This document shows positions 25,047 through 34,646 of a stretch of 64,000 nucleotides of DNA, piece after piece. The notes beneath the pieces are model-generated. The model was not told the origin of the DNA and did no database searches. It saw only the letters and a list, made by a program, of their open reading frames with translations. The stretch is taken from the NCBI GenBank assembly GCA_022768065.1, contig JALELS010000020.1, forward strand, positions 62,001-126,000. The letters run 5' to 3'. The translations under genes were made by a program, and so were the position numbers. Positions within the stretch are counted from its first letter, which is position 1, and each line of letters starts with the position of its first letter. The stretch is from Ruminococcus sp. (GTDB lineage: Bacteria > Bacillota > Clostridia > Oscillospirales > Acutalibacteraceae).

Positions 25047-26193
25047 ATGCCGAAAAAGACGAAGTTAAAAAACAGTAACAAAATGGATATGATAAACGGC
25101 CCTATATGGAACAAGCTTCCGCGATTTGCGCTGCCCGTGGCCGCAACAGCAATACTTGAGCAGCTTTTCAACGCCTCGGATATAGCCGTAGTCGGAAACT
25201 TCACGGGCGCAGCCAAAACGGCCTCGGTTGCCGCCGTCGGAGCGAACAGCCCGGTAATCGGGCTGATACTCAACCTGTTTATAGGTATAGCCCTCGGTAC
25301 AAATGTAATAATCGCAAACGCAATAGGCAGATACGACAGAGAAACCGTACAGCGTGCGGTTCACACCTCGGTGCTCACCTCAATAATCGGCGGTTTTCTC
25401 GTAATGATACCGGGCGAAATTTTTGCCGCGCAGATTTTGTCGGCAATGAGCGTTCCCGAAGATGTATTGCCGTATGCCGCGCTGTATCTGCGCATATATC
25501 TTCTCGGTATGCCCGTAATATTATTGTATAACTTCGAGTCGGCTGTTTTCAGAAGCGTGGGCGATACAAAAACGCCGCTTATAGTGCTTGCACTCTCCGG
25601 ATGCCTCAACGTGCTTTTGAATTTATTCTTTGTAATAGTTCTTAAAATGACCGTAAACGGAGTTGCTATTGCCACCGTTATATCCAACGCAATCAGCTCG
25701 ATTGTGCTGTTTATTGTTTTAATGAAGTCCGACAAGTACATAAAGCTGTCGGTCAAAGAACTGCGTATAAACAAAAAGGTGCTCGGTCAGATTTTGAAAA
25801 TCGGTCTGCCGGCAGGAATCCAGAGTGCCGTTTTTGCCGTTTCAAACATAATAATTCAGGCGGCTATCAACAGCCTCGGAACAATAGTTATAGCGGCGTC
25901 GAGCGCGGCGTTTAATATAGAGGTAATTGCATACGATGTATTTAACTCGTTCAGTCAGGCGTGCACAACCTTTGTGGGTCAAAACTACGGTGCCGGCTCT
26001 GCTCACCACGATAGGCGTTTGCGGCACGAGAATATTTTGGATATACGCCGTTTTTCCGTCGTCGCCCTCATTCAAAACCATTATGTATGCGTACCCGATA
26101 AGCCTGTCGCTCACGGCGGTACTGATATTTATAGCTCTGCTCGCCTATCACCCGTCGCGCAGATTTAAAAACGCCGCGTCGAATAAGGCTTAA
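25047..26193 (+). pseudogene. MATE transporter with internal deletion and frameshift
   Basis: The first 310 codons encode the N-half and the start of the second half of a MATE transporter (PRFALPVAATAILEQLFNASD, later TTFVGQNYGAG). After GAG the frame runs into an unrelated tail. In the next frame, starting at the same place, VPALLTTIGVCGTRIFWIY and the remaining C-terminal helices appear, ending at 26193. Intact members carry roughly 80-100 residues between these segments, so about 250-300 bp are missing. GGTGCCGG (25989-25996) fits both flanks, suggesting a microhomology deletion. The truncated product would lack helices 9-12 and is unlikely to work. Confidence 0.85.
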
Positions 26194-26302
26194 AAGGAAA
26201 ATTCGGCTTTATTTTAAAGCTCCGCGGCAAATTCGGTAATTTCCCATCGGAGACAAATAAAATCTTAATCTTTATACTAATAACGCCGCAAAAGGCAAAA
26301 AC

Positions 26303-26345
26303 AGCCGATAGATAATTTTTAACTATCTATCGGCTGTAATAATAT
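26303..26345 (-). terminator. Terminator of the ECF sigma operon
   Basis: On the minus strand ACAGCCGATAGAT pairs with ATCTATCGGCTGT, followed by TTTTTGCC. A second hairpin, AAGAGC-GCTCTT type, lies at 26353-26386 between it and the sigma gene. Confidence 0.75.
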
Positions 26346-26408
26346 GTTTTTTAAAGAGCCGTCGGACACATAGCCCGACAGCTCTTAATCTTTGTATACA
26401 TTATTATG

Positions 26409-26891
26409 TTATCGCCGCCCGCAGGGTCTTCCGAGTTCGATTTCAATTTGTTTTTTCAGTACGGCAAGCCTGTTTCTAACCGTTGACGACGGCATATTTT
26501 TTATCTTACCGATTTCTCTGCTCGACCATCCGTAGCTTTTAAGCGTCACTATTTCTCGGTCGGACTCGCTCATTTTTAAAAGTATCTGCTGAATTTCAAC
26601 CGAAGTAATATCATCTGACACTTCGAGGCATTTTATATTTTCGAGTTCCTCAAGCGAATCGGCAAAATTGTTTTTCCGAAGTCTGTCCGCAAGCACGTTT
26701 TTGGCAATTTTAAAAATCAAAGACTTTTCTTTTTTGATATAACCGAGCGCCGGCAAATAACCCCACAGCTTCATAAAGGTAATTTGAGCTAAATCCTCTG
26801 CCTCGTCGCTGTCAAATCGTTTGGAAAAATACGAAACTATGCTTTTATAATACTTTTCATAAATTTGATTGAACAGCTCAATATTATTCAT
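26409..26891 (-). CDS. ECF-type RNA polymerase sigma factor
   Basis: The 160-residue protein has sigma region 2 (YEKYYKSIVSYFSKRFDSDEAEDLAQITFMKLW, residues about 11-43) and region 4 (SESDREIVTLKSYGWSSREI, then SSTVRNRLAVLKKQIE as the recognition helix). It lacks regions 1 and 3, as usual for ECF sigmas. It overlaps the upstream gene by 8 bp and so is translationally coupled to it. Two nearly identical ECF-style promoters upstream suggest that it transcribes its own operon. No typical membrane anti-sigma factor is next to it, so how it is held inactive is open. Confidence 0.9.
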   Translation of the reverse strand: MNNIELFNQIYEKYYKSIVSYFSKRFDSDEAEDLAQITFMKLWGYLPALGYIKKEKSLIFKIAKNVLADRLRKNNFADSLEELENIKCLEVSDDITSVEIQQILLKMSESDREIVTLKSYGWSSREIGKIKNMPSSTVRNRLAVLKKQIEIELGRPCGRR

Positions 26892-27528
26892 CTTTTTCCG
26901 TGATTTTATTGCCTACGATTGAGTTGGCTTTAACATAACCCGAAATATTCTTACTGCATTTCACTTTATTTCCCGCCGCAAATGTTATCTTTTTATCTGT
27001 GAGCATTTGCTCGGTCACATCATTTTTAATATTAATAATATTGCCTGCGACTACCAAAGTATTATTATCAAAATTTCTTACGGTATCGCTGTCGATTTCA
27101 ACAACATTCGTATAAGCTTTGACCGTGACTTCATCACCTAACTCAACACTTCTGCCGTTCAGCAGCGACATATTATACCGCGACTTTTCTCTTTTGACAA
27201 TAATACCGTTTACACATAAATCGGGGACCCTTTCAACCGTTTCAAGAACAGCTATACCATTGATAACATAAATGCAATCGTCCGTAACATTACTGTCGTT
27301 TAAAGTTATAACACCGTTTAAAACGCTGTGCTTGTGAGCGTCGGTCTCGATTATTTGAGCTACATTTTGAATTTTAATATTTGCATACGCATTTTTCCAT
27401 TCTTCGCTCGCATTTTTTGAGATAAGAACTATTGCGCAACCGTCAATTTTCTTTATTCCCCTCAATGCCTCGGCAGTAAAATTTTGCAAATCGAGGACTG
27501 CAATATTTTTTATGGTTTTTCTTAACAT
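26884..27528 (-). CDS. Hypothetical protein coupled to the ECF sigma gene
   Basis: The 214-residue product begins at an ATG after AAGGAG. I do not recognise the family. It is rich in short beta strands with hydrophobic/Asn patterns (CAIVLISKNASEEW; GVITLNDSNV; NTLVVAGNIINIKND) that resemble a stacked beta-helix or bactofilin-like fold, but this is only a visual impression. It has no membrane segment or signal peptide. It precedes the sigma gene and overlaps its start by 8 bp, so it may be a cytoplasmic partner: an anti-sigma factor, sensor or target. Its promoter carries the same ECF-like motif as the microprotein upstream. Confidence 0.7.
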   Translation of the reverse strand: MLRKTIKNIAVLDLQNFTAEALRGIKKIDGCAIVLISKNASEEWKNAYANIKIQNVAQIIETDAHKHSVLNGVITLNDSNVTDDCIYVINGIAVLETVERVPDLCVNGIIVKREKSRYNMSLLNGRSVELGDEVTVKAYTNVVEIDSDTVRNFDNNTLVVAGNIINIKNDVTEQMLTDKKITFAAGNKVKCSKNISGYVKANSIVGNKITEKDE

Positions 27529-27567
27529 AAGTATTCTCCTTAAAAAGTTTTGAAACACACTTCATCT

Positions 27568-27597
27568 ATTAAGACGAATTTAAAATGAAAACTGTCC
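27568..27597 (-). promoter_or_regulatory. ECF-like promoter P1
   Basis: On the minus strand GGACAG (27597-27592), 15-bp spacer, CGTCTTAATA. The spacing and CGTC -10 resemble Firmicute ECF promoters. It is 40-70 bp upstream of the hypothetical/sigma gene pair. Confidence 0.7.
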
Positions 27598-27600
27598 GTA

Positions 27601-27708
27601 TTATTTTAAATTATTTTTACCGCCGATTATATATGCAAAAGTCATACAAAGCAAAGCGAGTATTCGCACGGCGCCATCAATGAGTCGAATTAAAACAATT
27701 TTATCCAT
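27601..27708 (-). CDS. 35-residue micro-membrane protein
   Basis: A short frame from ATG at 27708 to TAA at 27601 encodes 35 residues: a basic N-terminus (MDKIVLIRLIDGAVR), one hydrophobic segment (about residues 15-29, with ILALLCMTFAYIIGG), and a Lys/Asn C-terminus. AAGGG lies 11 bases before the ATG. It is preceded by P2 and followed at once by P1. It is too small for default gene finders. Position and a dedicated promoter suggest a real gene, perhaps a membrane peptide controlling the sigma factor. No homologue is recognised. Confidence 0.6.
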   Translation of the reverse strand: MDKIVLIRLIDGAVRILALLCMTFAYIIGGKNNLK

Positions 27709-27750
27709 AGTTTAAATTTCCCTTAAAAGCTATTGAAGCGCGTTTCACTT

Positions 27751-27780
27751 ATTAAGACGAAATTGAAGAGGAAACTGTCC
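27751..27780 (-). promoter_or_regulatory. ECF-like promoter P2
   Basis: On the minus strand GGACAG (27780-27775), 15-bp spacer, CGTCTTAATA, matching P1 exactly in both elements and spacing. It drives the micro-membrane protein and possibly the whole locus. The surrounding about 50 bp (including the CTTCATCT/TTTCACTT flank) is duplicated between P1 and P2. Confidence 0.7.
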
Positions 27781-27823
27781 ACATTATTTAAAAATTTATC
27801 GGCGTCCGCAAAATGCGGTATCG

Positions 27824-27862
27824 CAAAATAAACAATAAGGGCTCCGTTTTACGAAGCCCTTG
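27824..27862 (-). terminator. Terminator of the acyltransferase gene
   Basis: On the minus strand AAGGGCT pairs with AGCCCTT around an 11-nt loop, followed by ATTGTTTATTTT. Confidence 0.75.
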
Positions 27863-27912
27863 AGCAAGTGTGTTCATATCAAGCGAAAAATCAAAGCCGT
27901 GTGATTTTACGT

Positions 27913-29082
27913 TCATTTTTCCTCGGCGGACATATTTTTGCGACTGTTTGCACGCAAAATCACTTTATTTGAAATATCCTTGATTACAATCGGAACCGCT
28001 ACCGCTAAAATCACATAGAAAAGATAAATTCTGGAATCTCTCCACTGGTATGCGTACCACAATGTGCTCTTAAATGCGGCGACGTCGAACCCCGATATAT
28101 CGACAAATTTTGACATTATATAAATCACAAGATTTACGGAAAACAAAATTATACCATGATGCATCATTATGGAAAATGTGTTATCCCCGATTTTTTTCAC
28201 AATCGTGCTTTTGCAGAAGGCAGGCGCAAGAATTTCGCATATTGTCGCCGTCAATAGTATTTCAAGAATTGTAAGCGCCGTCAAAACGAGCGGATTGCCG
28301 ATAAATTCCGCAAAAACCGCGGTAATATCAAGGTTGCCTTTGCTCAACACCAGCAGCGCATAAACGCAGCCGGTTATAACTCCGATAAGTACCGCCTTAT
28401 GCTTGCCCAAAAGACTCTCATATTTTTTATACACAAAGCCCATTTGAAAGTACGGCAGCAAAAATCCCGCTCTTACCAAACACAGATACACTCCGCTGTT
28501 ATAGCCCTTTTGCGCAAGATATATGGAAATTACCGAAATTACAAATGTTATTGCCAGCAAAACTTCTTCATTCAATATATGAAGAAGCTTCATAAGTCTT
28601 CGCATAATATAAGTTATAACGGACACAATGAACAGCGACAGCAAAAACCATGCGGGTATGTTAAAGTGGAACTGGTGCCCGTCCACCCACGGCCTTACAA
28701 AGAGCGAATAAAGGCTGATTGGGTCGCCGTAATCTATAACGCCTATACCCCTGAAAAACGTGTTCAGAAGTCCGTAGACAACATTCCAAATAAAATACGG
28801 GACAACAAGCCGCAGCGCCTTTGTTTTAATAAAAGAGAAAAAATTTGCGTCGTCCGATTCTTTTTTATAAAAATAACCCGATACAAACACAAAAACAGCC
28901 ATATCGTAGAAATACGGAAGAACCCAATTCTCCATAGGGAACCCGATTCCGCCGCCTCTGCAATGCCCTGCAACAACGGCTATTATGGAATATGTTTTTA
29001 TTAAATTCATTTTTGTGTTTGATTGACGAGTGCGGACTTTTTCTATCTTAGCCGCTTGATTCGCTATAAATTTATCAAACAT
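27913..29082 (-). CDS. Acyltransferase 3 family membrane protein
   Basis: This 389-residue protein has about ten membrane helices and the PF01757 pattern: the catalytic-type His in AVVAGHCRGG near the first helix, VFVFVSGYFY, then FFSFIKTKALRLVVPYFIWN. Members acylate sugars, peptidoglycan, teichoic acids or exopolysaccharide, or act as bare transporters. No sugar gene cluster is near, so the acceptor is unknown. I start at the ATG at 29082 because GGGGAG is close in front; an ATG at 29094 (after GAGG) and a TTG at 29103 are alternatives. It has a good terminator downstream. Confidence 0.85.
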   Translation of the reverse strand: MFDKFIANQAAKIEKVRTRQSNTKMNLIKTYSIIAVVAGHCRGGGIGFPMENWVLPYFYDMAVFVFVSGYFYKKESDDANFFSFIKTKALRLVVPYFIWNVVYGLLNTFFRGIGVIDYGDPISLYSLFVRPWVDGHQFHFNIPAWFLLSLFIVSVITYIMRRLMKLLHILNEEVLLAITFVISVISIYLAQKGYNSGVYLCLVRAGFLLPYFQMGFVYKKYESLLGKHKAVLIGVITGCVYALLVLSKGNLDITAVFAEFIGNPLVLTALTILEILLTATICEILAPAFCKSTIVKKIGDNTFSIMMHHGIILFSVNLVIYIMSKFVDISGFDVAAFKSTLWYAYQWRDSRIYLFYVILAVAVPIVIKDISNKVILRANSRKNMSAEEK

Positions 29083-29222
29083 AATACTCCCCATATTCCT
29101 CAAAATATTAAATATACATTGCCCGTCTTACGGGCGCCTGCTATTCCCACTATCCGTCGCGCCCTGCAATCGGGCGGTTTCAAATATTATACTCCGCCCT
29201 ACGGGAAATATCAACATCGGGA

Positions 29223-30539
29223 TTATGAGGCGGCGTGCAACTTTCTTTCTCGCTTTGCGGCGACCCTGCTCTCGACAAGCCCTATGAAGAATGTCATCAT
29301 CTGCGCCAACGGTACAGCAAGCCATACACTGGTCAATTTCAAAACAGGCGGCAAAATCAGCAGCAGAAGGAAGGTACAAACCGGCTCTGCGTAAACCAAA
29401 ATGTATGACATTACCGTTTCCTCCGTAGCGTAAAAATAGGATGTCATTATGCGCACAAAAGCTAAGAATAACAACGTCGCCAAAAAATACGGCAGATACC
29501 GGGCGACGCCAACATTTGTCTCGGCGGAGGCCCCGAACAGCACGCCGATTTGCTTGCGCGCAAGGAATATTCCAACCATACAGACAACCGTAATTACGGC
29601 GGCGGTTTTATAGGCTGAATTTCTGGTGTGCTTTACGCCGTCAACATCATTTTCGCCGTAGAATCGGCTTACAAGCGGCTGGCTGCCATCACCTACGCCT
29701 TGCAGCAGAAGATAAATAATAGAGGTAATATAACCGATACAGCCATATACCGCCACGGAGCGTTCATCGCCATAGAGCAAAAGCAAACGATTCATCAGCA
29801 ACATTGTGACAGTCGGAGAAAATGTCAAGCCAAACGGAGAGACGGCTACCTTTAAAACTTCCTTTCACAGCTCCGTCAACGCCTTCCGACTCAGGATAGA
29901 AAGACGGCATTTTTTTGTCAGAAAAAATACAACGGATGCAATCATCGTGACCGCCTGACCGATAATGGTTGCCAATGCCGCACCGGACATTCCGAGGGTC
30001 AGAACCCACACCAGTGTATAATCCAAAATAATGTTGGTAACAAATCCGAGGATCATTGCAATCACTGCAAATGAAGCTCCGCCCATATTTCTGATAAACG
30101 GCACAAAACCGGTTGCAAGGAGCTGAAAAACAGCTCCCAAGGCGATAATTCTGACATATTCCGCAGAAAGCCGAAGCACATCTCCTTTAGCGCCCAGCAG
30201 ATGCAGTATCGGTCCTGCAAATCCGTACAACAGTACAGTCAGCAAAACACCCGACAACAGCATTAACAATGCGGTGCCGGTAAAGCACTCCTGCATCTGT
30301 TTTGTTTTGCCGCGAGCTTTCAAAATCGTATAGCGAATAGCGCCCGACAGGCCTATTCCGGTACCGAAGGCTCCAACCAACGCCGAGACGGGATACCCCA
30401 GCGTTATGGCAGCAAGTCCCATGTCTCCAAGGCTTTGACCGATAAAAAAGCCGTCCACGATTGTATAAACTCCGGAAAGAGCAAATGCCAAAACCGACGG
30501 GATAACATAGGAAAAAAATTCCTTATTTCTGCTCTGCAT
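29223..30539 (-). pseudogene. MATE transporter interrupted by an in-frame TGA
   Basis: The whole span is one frame of about 438 codons apart from a single TGA at 29865-29867. The upstream part covers the N-half (SYVIPSVLAFALSGVYTIVD, later YTLVWVLTLGMSGAALATII). The downstream part continues without frame change through KVAVSPFGLTFSPTVTMLLM to the C-terminus. Other MATE proteins have an aromatic or hydrophobic residue at this place, so TGG to TGA is the simplest change. The start at 30539 follows GGAGG and overlaps the MarR gene by 17 bp. The downstream part has no ribosome site, so two-fragment expression is unlikely. Confidence 0.85.
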
Positions 30540-30969
30540 CGCGAACTGCCTCCATTTCTTTTTCAAAAACCGTATTAAAGAGCGATACGGAATCCAACAT
30601 CTGCTTTATTCGTTTCTCACCCAAAATTTCCAACACCCGATCTTCCAGTGCGTGAAGAGAGCCAAGTGCGCTTCTTGCACATTCGGCACCCGCTTCTGTA
30701 AGACGTACGGTTTTTTCGCGACGATCACTGCTGCCCTCCGACAAATCTACCAGTCCTTCTGCTTTCAATGTTCGCATAACTGTTGCAACGGTCTGCTTTG
30801 ACAGCCCTGTATCGTCCGCAATTCTCTTTTGTGTGGTCGGTGCATGGGCTTCCAGCGCATACAAAACCAACTGACGGTAGTAATTCATATTCTGTGCCGC
30901 GCACCACTGTGTATACAATGCATTCGTTTGCCCCCAAACCTCCCATAACTTGCGCGTGTCTTTGTTCAT
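30523..30969 (-). CDS. MarR-family transcriptional regulator
   Basis: The 148-residue protein has the MarR fold: LVLYALEAHAPTTQKRIADD, then the recognition segment SKQTVATVMRTLKAEGL, and the wing SSDRREKTVRLTEAGAE near 80-94. Its own promoter carries two palindromes. It leads the operon with the interrupted MATE gene, so it was probably its repressor; with the pump inactive its remaining role is unclear. GAGGTG precedes the ATG. Confidence 0.92.
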   Translation of the reverse strand: MNKDTRKLWEVWGQTNALYTQWCAAQNMNYYRQLVLYALEAHAPTTQKRIADDTGLSKQTVATVMRTLKAEGLVDLSEGSSDRREKTVRLTEAGAECARSALGSLHALEDRVLEILGEKRIKQMLDSVSLFNTVFEKEMEAVRDAEQK

Positions 30970-30983
30970 AGTTCACCTCTAAT

Positions 30984-31029
30984 TAGTATTTGTAAATACT
31001 ATTATAACATTTGTAAATTCAAATATCAA
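30984..31029 (-). promoter_or_regulatory. MarR operon promoter with two palindromes
   Basis: On the minus strand TTGATA (31029-31024), 17-bp spacer, TATAAT (31006-31001). TAGTATTT-GT-AAATACTA lies at 30984-31001 at the start point, and ATTTGTAAATTCAAAT (31009-31024) fills the spacer. Both suit MarR dimers. Confidence 0.8.
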
Positions 31030-31438
31030 GAATTTATTGCATAGCGGCGGTTTGGCGCTTATCCACATATATAACAAAAACGCACCTTTATGCCGCAAAA
31101 TCTCATTGTTGCTCCGGCAGAAACATTTAAAAGCTGACTGAAAAACAACTTACTCCGAGTAAAATACAAAACCCTAGCCGATAAAATTTAGGCAGCAAAT
31201 AAAATAAGCGGACGATTGACGCCGACGCAAATCGTACGAATTACTGCGAGCCATGTGACAAACTCCATAAATATTACACGAACGGTATGAACCGTAATTT
31301 TAAGCCTATTTCCTGCCATTATTTATCGGAAAATTGACTGTAATATTGTAAAGGAATGCAATAACTCGTTATATAACTACCCCAAGCGTAGTTTTTAATT
31401 CTTGTAAGTAAAATGGAATCCAAATAATATATAAAGCG
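31030..31438. other. Noncoding stretch between the MarR gene and the guaA terminator
   Basis: About 400 bp with no reading frame longer than about 20 codons that has a ribosome site, and no RNA gene that I can name. It is AT-rich and holds isolated promoter-like words (TTGACT near 31332) without a matched -10. It may be decayed sequence left from the same rearrangements that damaged the flanking MATE genes. Confidence 0.5.
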
Positions 31439-31440
31439 CA

Positions 31441-31480
31441 AAAAGGCATTACCGACTGCAAAAGTCAGTAATGCCTTTTA
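31441..31480. terminator. Intrinsic terminator downstream of guaA
   Basis: AAAAGGCATTAC-CGACT pairs with AGTC-GTAATGCCTTTT. A- and T-rich flanks allow action in both directions. It lies about 140 bp past the guaA stop. Confidence 0.8.
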
Positions 31481-31621
31481 TAGTATTAAGATAATTGCAC
31501 CTGCAAACCGATAGAACGCTTAGAATAAAGCCGTTTTACAGTTTGCTATCATTTTGCTGTCAAATCGGGAATTTAAGAGCCCGAAATCCAGTGTTTATGC
31601 GGGTTCACGCAACTCTTGATA

Positions 31622-33154
31622 TTATTCCCATTCGACGGTGCCGGGGGGTTTGGAGGTTATATCGTAAACTACGCGGTTTACGTGTTTTACCTCATTTGTG
31701 ATGCGGTTTGAAACCTTGGCGAGAATATCATACGGTATCTTCGCCCAATCGGCTGTCATAAAGTCATCGGTTGTTACGGCGCGTATTGCCACAAGGTTAT
31801 CGTATGTGCGGTGATCGCCCATAACGCCTACCGTATTGACTCCGGGAAGCACACAGAAGAACTGTGCGAGATTTTTTTCGTAACCGTTCTTCGCCATTTC
31901 ATCTCGGAGAACCCAATCGGCATTTTGGAGAATTTCAATCTTTTCCTTCGTTATCTCACCGATAATTCTGACACCGAGGCCGGGGCCCGGGAACGGTTGA
32001 CGCCAAACAAGCTCATGCGGAATTCCGAGTTTTTCGCCGACCGCTCTGACCTCGTCCTTAAACAGGCTTGAAAGAGGCTCGATAATGTCGATAAACTCAA
32101 CATCGTCGGGCATTTTGACCTTGTTGTGGTGGGTCTTAATCTTATCGGCGTCGCCCTTGCCGGACTCTATGCAGTCGGGGTATATGGTACCCTGTGCAAA
32201 GAAGCCCTTATCCGCCTGTTTTCTTATTTCATCCCAGAATACCTTGTAAAATTCCGTGCCTATGATTTTTCTCTTCTGCTCGGGGTCTGAAACGCCTTTA
32301 AGAGCATTTATGAAATGGTCCTGACAATTTACTCGCACGAAATTCATATCGAACAGCGATGTGAATGTCTTTTCGACGAAATCGCCTTCGTCCTTACGCA
32401 TAAGTCCCTGGTCAACAAAAACGCAGGTGAGCTGTTTGCCGACGGCGCGAGAGAGAAGTCCCGCCGCAACCGAGGAATCTACGCCGCCCGAAAGACCGAG
32501 GATAACCTTTTTGTCGCCGATTTTTTCACGAAGACTCTTTACGGTATCGTCGATAAAGCTGTCCATCTTCCAGTCGCCGTGACAGCCGCAAACATTATAC
32601 AGGAAATTGCGAAGAATTTTAAAACCGAACTGCGTGTGAGTTACCTCCGGGTGGAACTGCACGCCGTATATTTTCTTTTCTTCGTTTTCATAAGCCGCTA
32701 TCGGGCAGGCTTCGGTCTTTGCTGTGATTTCAAAACCCGCAGGCATAGTCTTGACCCTGTCGGTATGGCTCATCCAAACTACGCTCGACTCGTCAACGTC
32801 GGCAAAAATTTCGGACTGCTTTTTTGTAACCGTAAGGTCGATTTTGCCGTATTCGGACTGTTCCGCAGTCTCAACATTGCCGCCTACCATCCACGAAATA
32901 AGCTGGCAGCCGTAGCATATGCCGAGCACGGGTATGCCGAGCTCCAAAATCTCTTTTGTGTAGTGCGGCGAACTCATATCAAATACGGAATTAGGTCCGC
33001 CGGTAAAAATAATACCTTTGTAATTGCCCTCTTTGATTTCGCTGAGCGGTACGGTATACGGCAGTATTTCCGCATAGACATTGTTGTCGCGTACACGCCG
33101 CGCAATCAGCTGATTATACTGACCGCCGAAATCGAGTACAAGTATTTTCTCCAT
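31622..33154 (-). CDS. guaA: GMP synthase (glutamine-hydrolysing)
   Basis: The 510-residue protein is complete GuaA. Domain order: class I glutamine amidotransferase (nucleophile Cys at about 80 in [15 protein letters not shown] later), ATP-pyrophosphatase P-loop [12 protein letters not shown] near 222-233, and the C-terminal dimerisation domain ending KPPGTVEWE. It converts XMP to GMP in the cytoplasm. It follows purA by 14 bp, so both final steps of purine nucleotide synthesis are made from one transcript. AAGAGGA precedes the ATG. Confidence 0.99.
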   Translation of the reverse strand: MEKILVLDFGGQYNQLIARRVRDNNVYAEILPYTVPLSEIKEGNYKGIIFTGGPNSVFDMSSPHYTKEILELGIPVLGICYGCQLISWMVGGNVETAEQSEYGKIDLTVTKKQSEIFADVDESSVVWMSHTDRVKTMPAGFEITAKTEACPIAAYENEEKKIYGVQFHPEVTHTQFGFKILRNFLYNVCGCHGDWKMDSFIDDTVKSLREKIGDKKVILGLSGGVDSSVAAGLLSRAVGKQLTCVFVDQGLMRKDEGDFVEKTFTSLFDMNFVRVNCQDHFINALKGVSDPEQKRKIIGTEFYKVFWDEIRKQADKGFFAQGTIYPDCIESGKGDADKIKTHHNKVKMPDDVEFIDIIEPLSSLFKDEVRAVGEKLGIPHELVWRQPFPGPGLGVRIIGEITKEKIEILQNADWVLRDEMAKNGYEKNLAQFFCVLPGVNTVGVMGDHRTYDNLVAIRAVTTDDFMTADWAKIPYDILAKVSNRITNEVKHVNRVVYDITSKPPGTVEWE

Positions 33155-33168
33155 AAATATCCTCTTAA

Positions 33169-34443
33169 TTATCTGTAAATTATAGCTTCTCTCTCGGGTC
33201 CGTTAGATACCATATTTATCTTGTGACCGAGTTCCTTTTCGATGAATTCGACATATTCCTGCGCCTCACGCGGAAGCTCCGAGAAATTGCGGATACCCTT
33301 TATATTGCAATGCCAGCCCTTTAATGTGGTAAATACCGGCTTTGCTTTTTTAAGAAGCGAAGTGTTCGGGAAATCCTTTGTGATGTCATCGCCTATTTTG
33401 TAAGCCGTGCAAACCTTGATTTCGTCAAGATACGAGAGGCAGTCAAGAGCGGTCATGGCAATCTTTGTAGCGCCCTGGCACTCAACGCCGTAACGGGTTG
33501 CAACGCAGTCAAACCAGCCGACTCTTCTCGGTCTGCCTGTGGTAGCGCCGAACTCGCCCTTGTCGCCGCCGTGAATTCTGAGCTCCTGAGCTTCATTTTC
33601 GTCAAGTATTTCCGAAACAAACTCGCCTGCGCCGACCGCCGAAGAATAAGCCTTGGTAACGGCTACAACTTCGCTTATGAGATACGGAGGAATTCCGGCA
33701 CCGACAGCGCCGTAACCTGCCAAAGTCGAGGAAGACGTAACCATGGGGTATATACCGAAGTCCGGATCTTTAAGTGTTCCGAGCTGACCTTCAAGAAGAA
33801 TGTTCTTGCCCTGCTTTAAAGCGTCCTGAATAAATGCGTGAGTATCGCAGATATAAGGAGCTATCTTTTTCTTGTATTCCATGCAGGTATTGTAAAGCTC
33901 ATCCTCGTCAAGAAGAGGTTTATGATAAACGTGCTCAAGAATAAGGTTTTTAAGCGTTACTATGTTGTGAAGCTTTGCCTTTAACACTTCATCGTCAAAC
34001 AGTTCGTTGCACTGAATACCTATCTTTGCGTATTTGTCGCTGAAGAACGGTGCGATACCGCTCTTTGTTGAGCCGAATGCGTTTTTGCCGAGTCTCTCCT
34101 CTTCATATGTATCAAGAAGAATATGATACGGCATAAGTATCTGAGCGCGGTCGGATACAAGAAGCTTCGGATTGACGCCTGCTTTTTTAACGTCTTCAAG
34201 TTCCGAGCAGAACTTGTTTATATCAAGGGCAACGCCGTTTCCGATGACACAGGTAACATTGTCGTAGCAAACACCGCTGGGCATAAGATGCAATGCAAAT
34301 CTGCCGTGTTCGTTTATAATTGTGTGCCCTGCATTTGCACCGCCCTGAAAACGAACAACTATGTCTGCTTCGCTCGCAAACATATCCGTAATTTTTCCTT
34401 TGCCCTCGTCGCCCCAGTTGGCGCCGACAATTGCTTTTACCAT
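33169..34443 (-). CDS. purA: Adenylosuccinate synthetase
   Basis: The 424-residue protein is complete Pur[15 protein letters not shown] (7-20) is the GTP P-loop with catalytic Asp13, GGANAGHTI carries the catalytic His near 41, and the GTP base pattern [13 protein letters not shown] lies near 302-314. It joins Asp to IMP to make adenylosuccinate, the first committed AMP step. It leads the purA-guaA operon from a consensus promoter. GGAGG precedes the ATG. No purine riboswitch is seen upstream. Confidence 0.99.
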   Translation of the reverse strand: MVKAIVGANWGDEGKGKITDMFASEADIVVRFQGGANAGHTIINEHGRFALHLMPSGVCYDNVTCVIGNGVALDINKFCSELEDVKKAGVNPKLLVSDRAQILMPYHILLDTYEEERLGKNAFGSTKSGIAPFFSDKYAKIGIQCNELFDDEVLKAKLHNIVTLKNLILEHVYHKPLLDEDELYNTCMEYKKKIAPYICDTHAFIQDALKQGKNILLEGQLGTLKDPDFGIYPMVTSSSTLAGYGAVGAGIPPYLISEVVAVTKAYSSAVGAGEFVSEILDENEAQELRIHGGDKGEFGATTGRPRRVGWFDCVATRYGVECQGATKIAMTALDCLSYLDEIKVCTAYKIGDDITKDFPNTSLLKKAKPVFTTLKGWHCNIKGIRNFSELPREAQEYVEFIEKELGHKINMVSNGPEREAIIYR

Positions 34444-34519
34444 TAGAGTTTCCTCCTTAAAAATTACGTGCCCGAATGCCGAAAGGCAAAACGGACAACT
34501 TATTAAACATACATTAGAT

Positions 34520-34548
34520 ATTATATATTACACGGCGCGTTATGTCAA
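34520..34548 (-). promoter_or_regulatory. Consensus promoter of purA-guaA
   Basis: TTGACA (34548-34543), 17-bp spacer, TATAAT (34525-34520) on the minus strand. Confidence 0.88.
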
Positions 34549-34594
34549 CGAAAAGCGGAATTTAAAATGGATTTTCGGGTGCATATCAAAGCAC

Positions 34595-34630
34595 ACAAAA
34601 AAGGAGCCGTAAACAATATGTTACAGCTCC
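34595..34630 (-). terminator. Terminator of the cohesin-domain gene
   Basis: On the minus strand GGAGCTGTAAC pairs with GTTTACGGCTCC, followed by TTTTTTG. Confidence 0.85.
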
Positions 34631-34646
34631 GCTTCAGCATTGTTTT

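Noticed and set aside
29104-29222. Insertion-sequence end or att site
   Set aside because: Short hairpins occur (GCCCG/CGGGC) but there is no transposase, paired inverted repeat or target duplication.
29865-29867. TGA read as tryptophan (recoding)
   Set aside because: All other genes use TGA as a stop (for example secA and leuC neighbours), so a local nonsense mutation or error is more likely.
31030-31438. Small RNA or short peptide gene
   Set aside because: Only isolated promoter-like words and frames under 20 codons without ribosome sites were found.
34444-34519. Purine riboswitch before purA
   Set aside because: The leader is short after the mapped promoter and has no aptamer-like junction or terminator.
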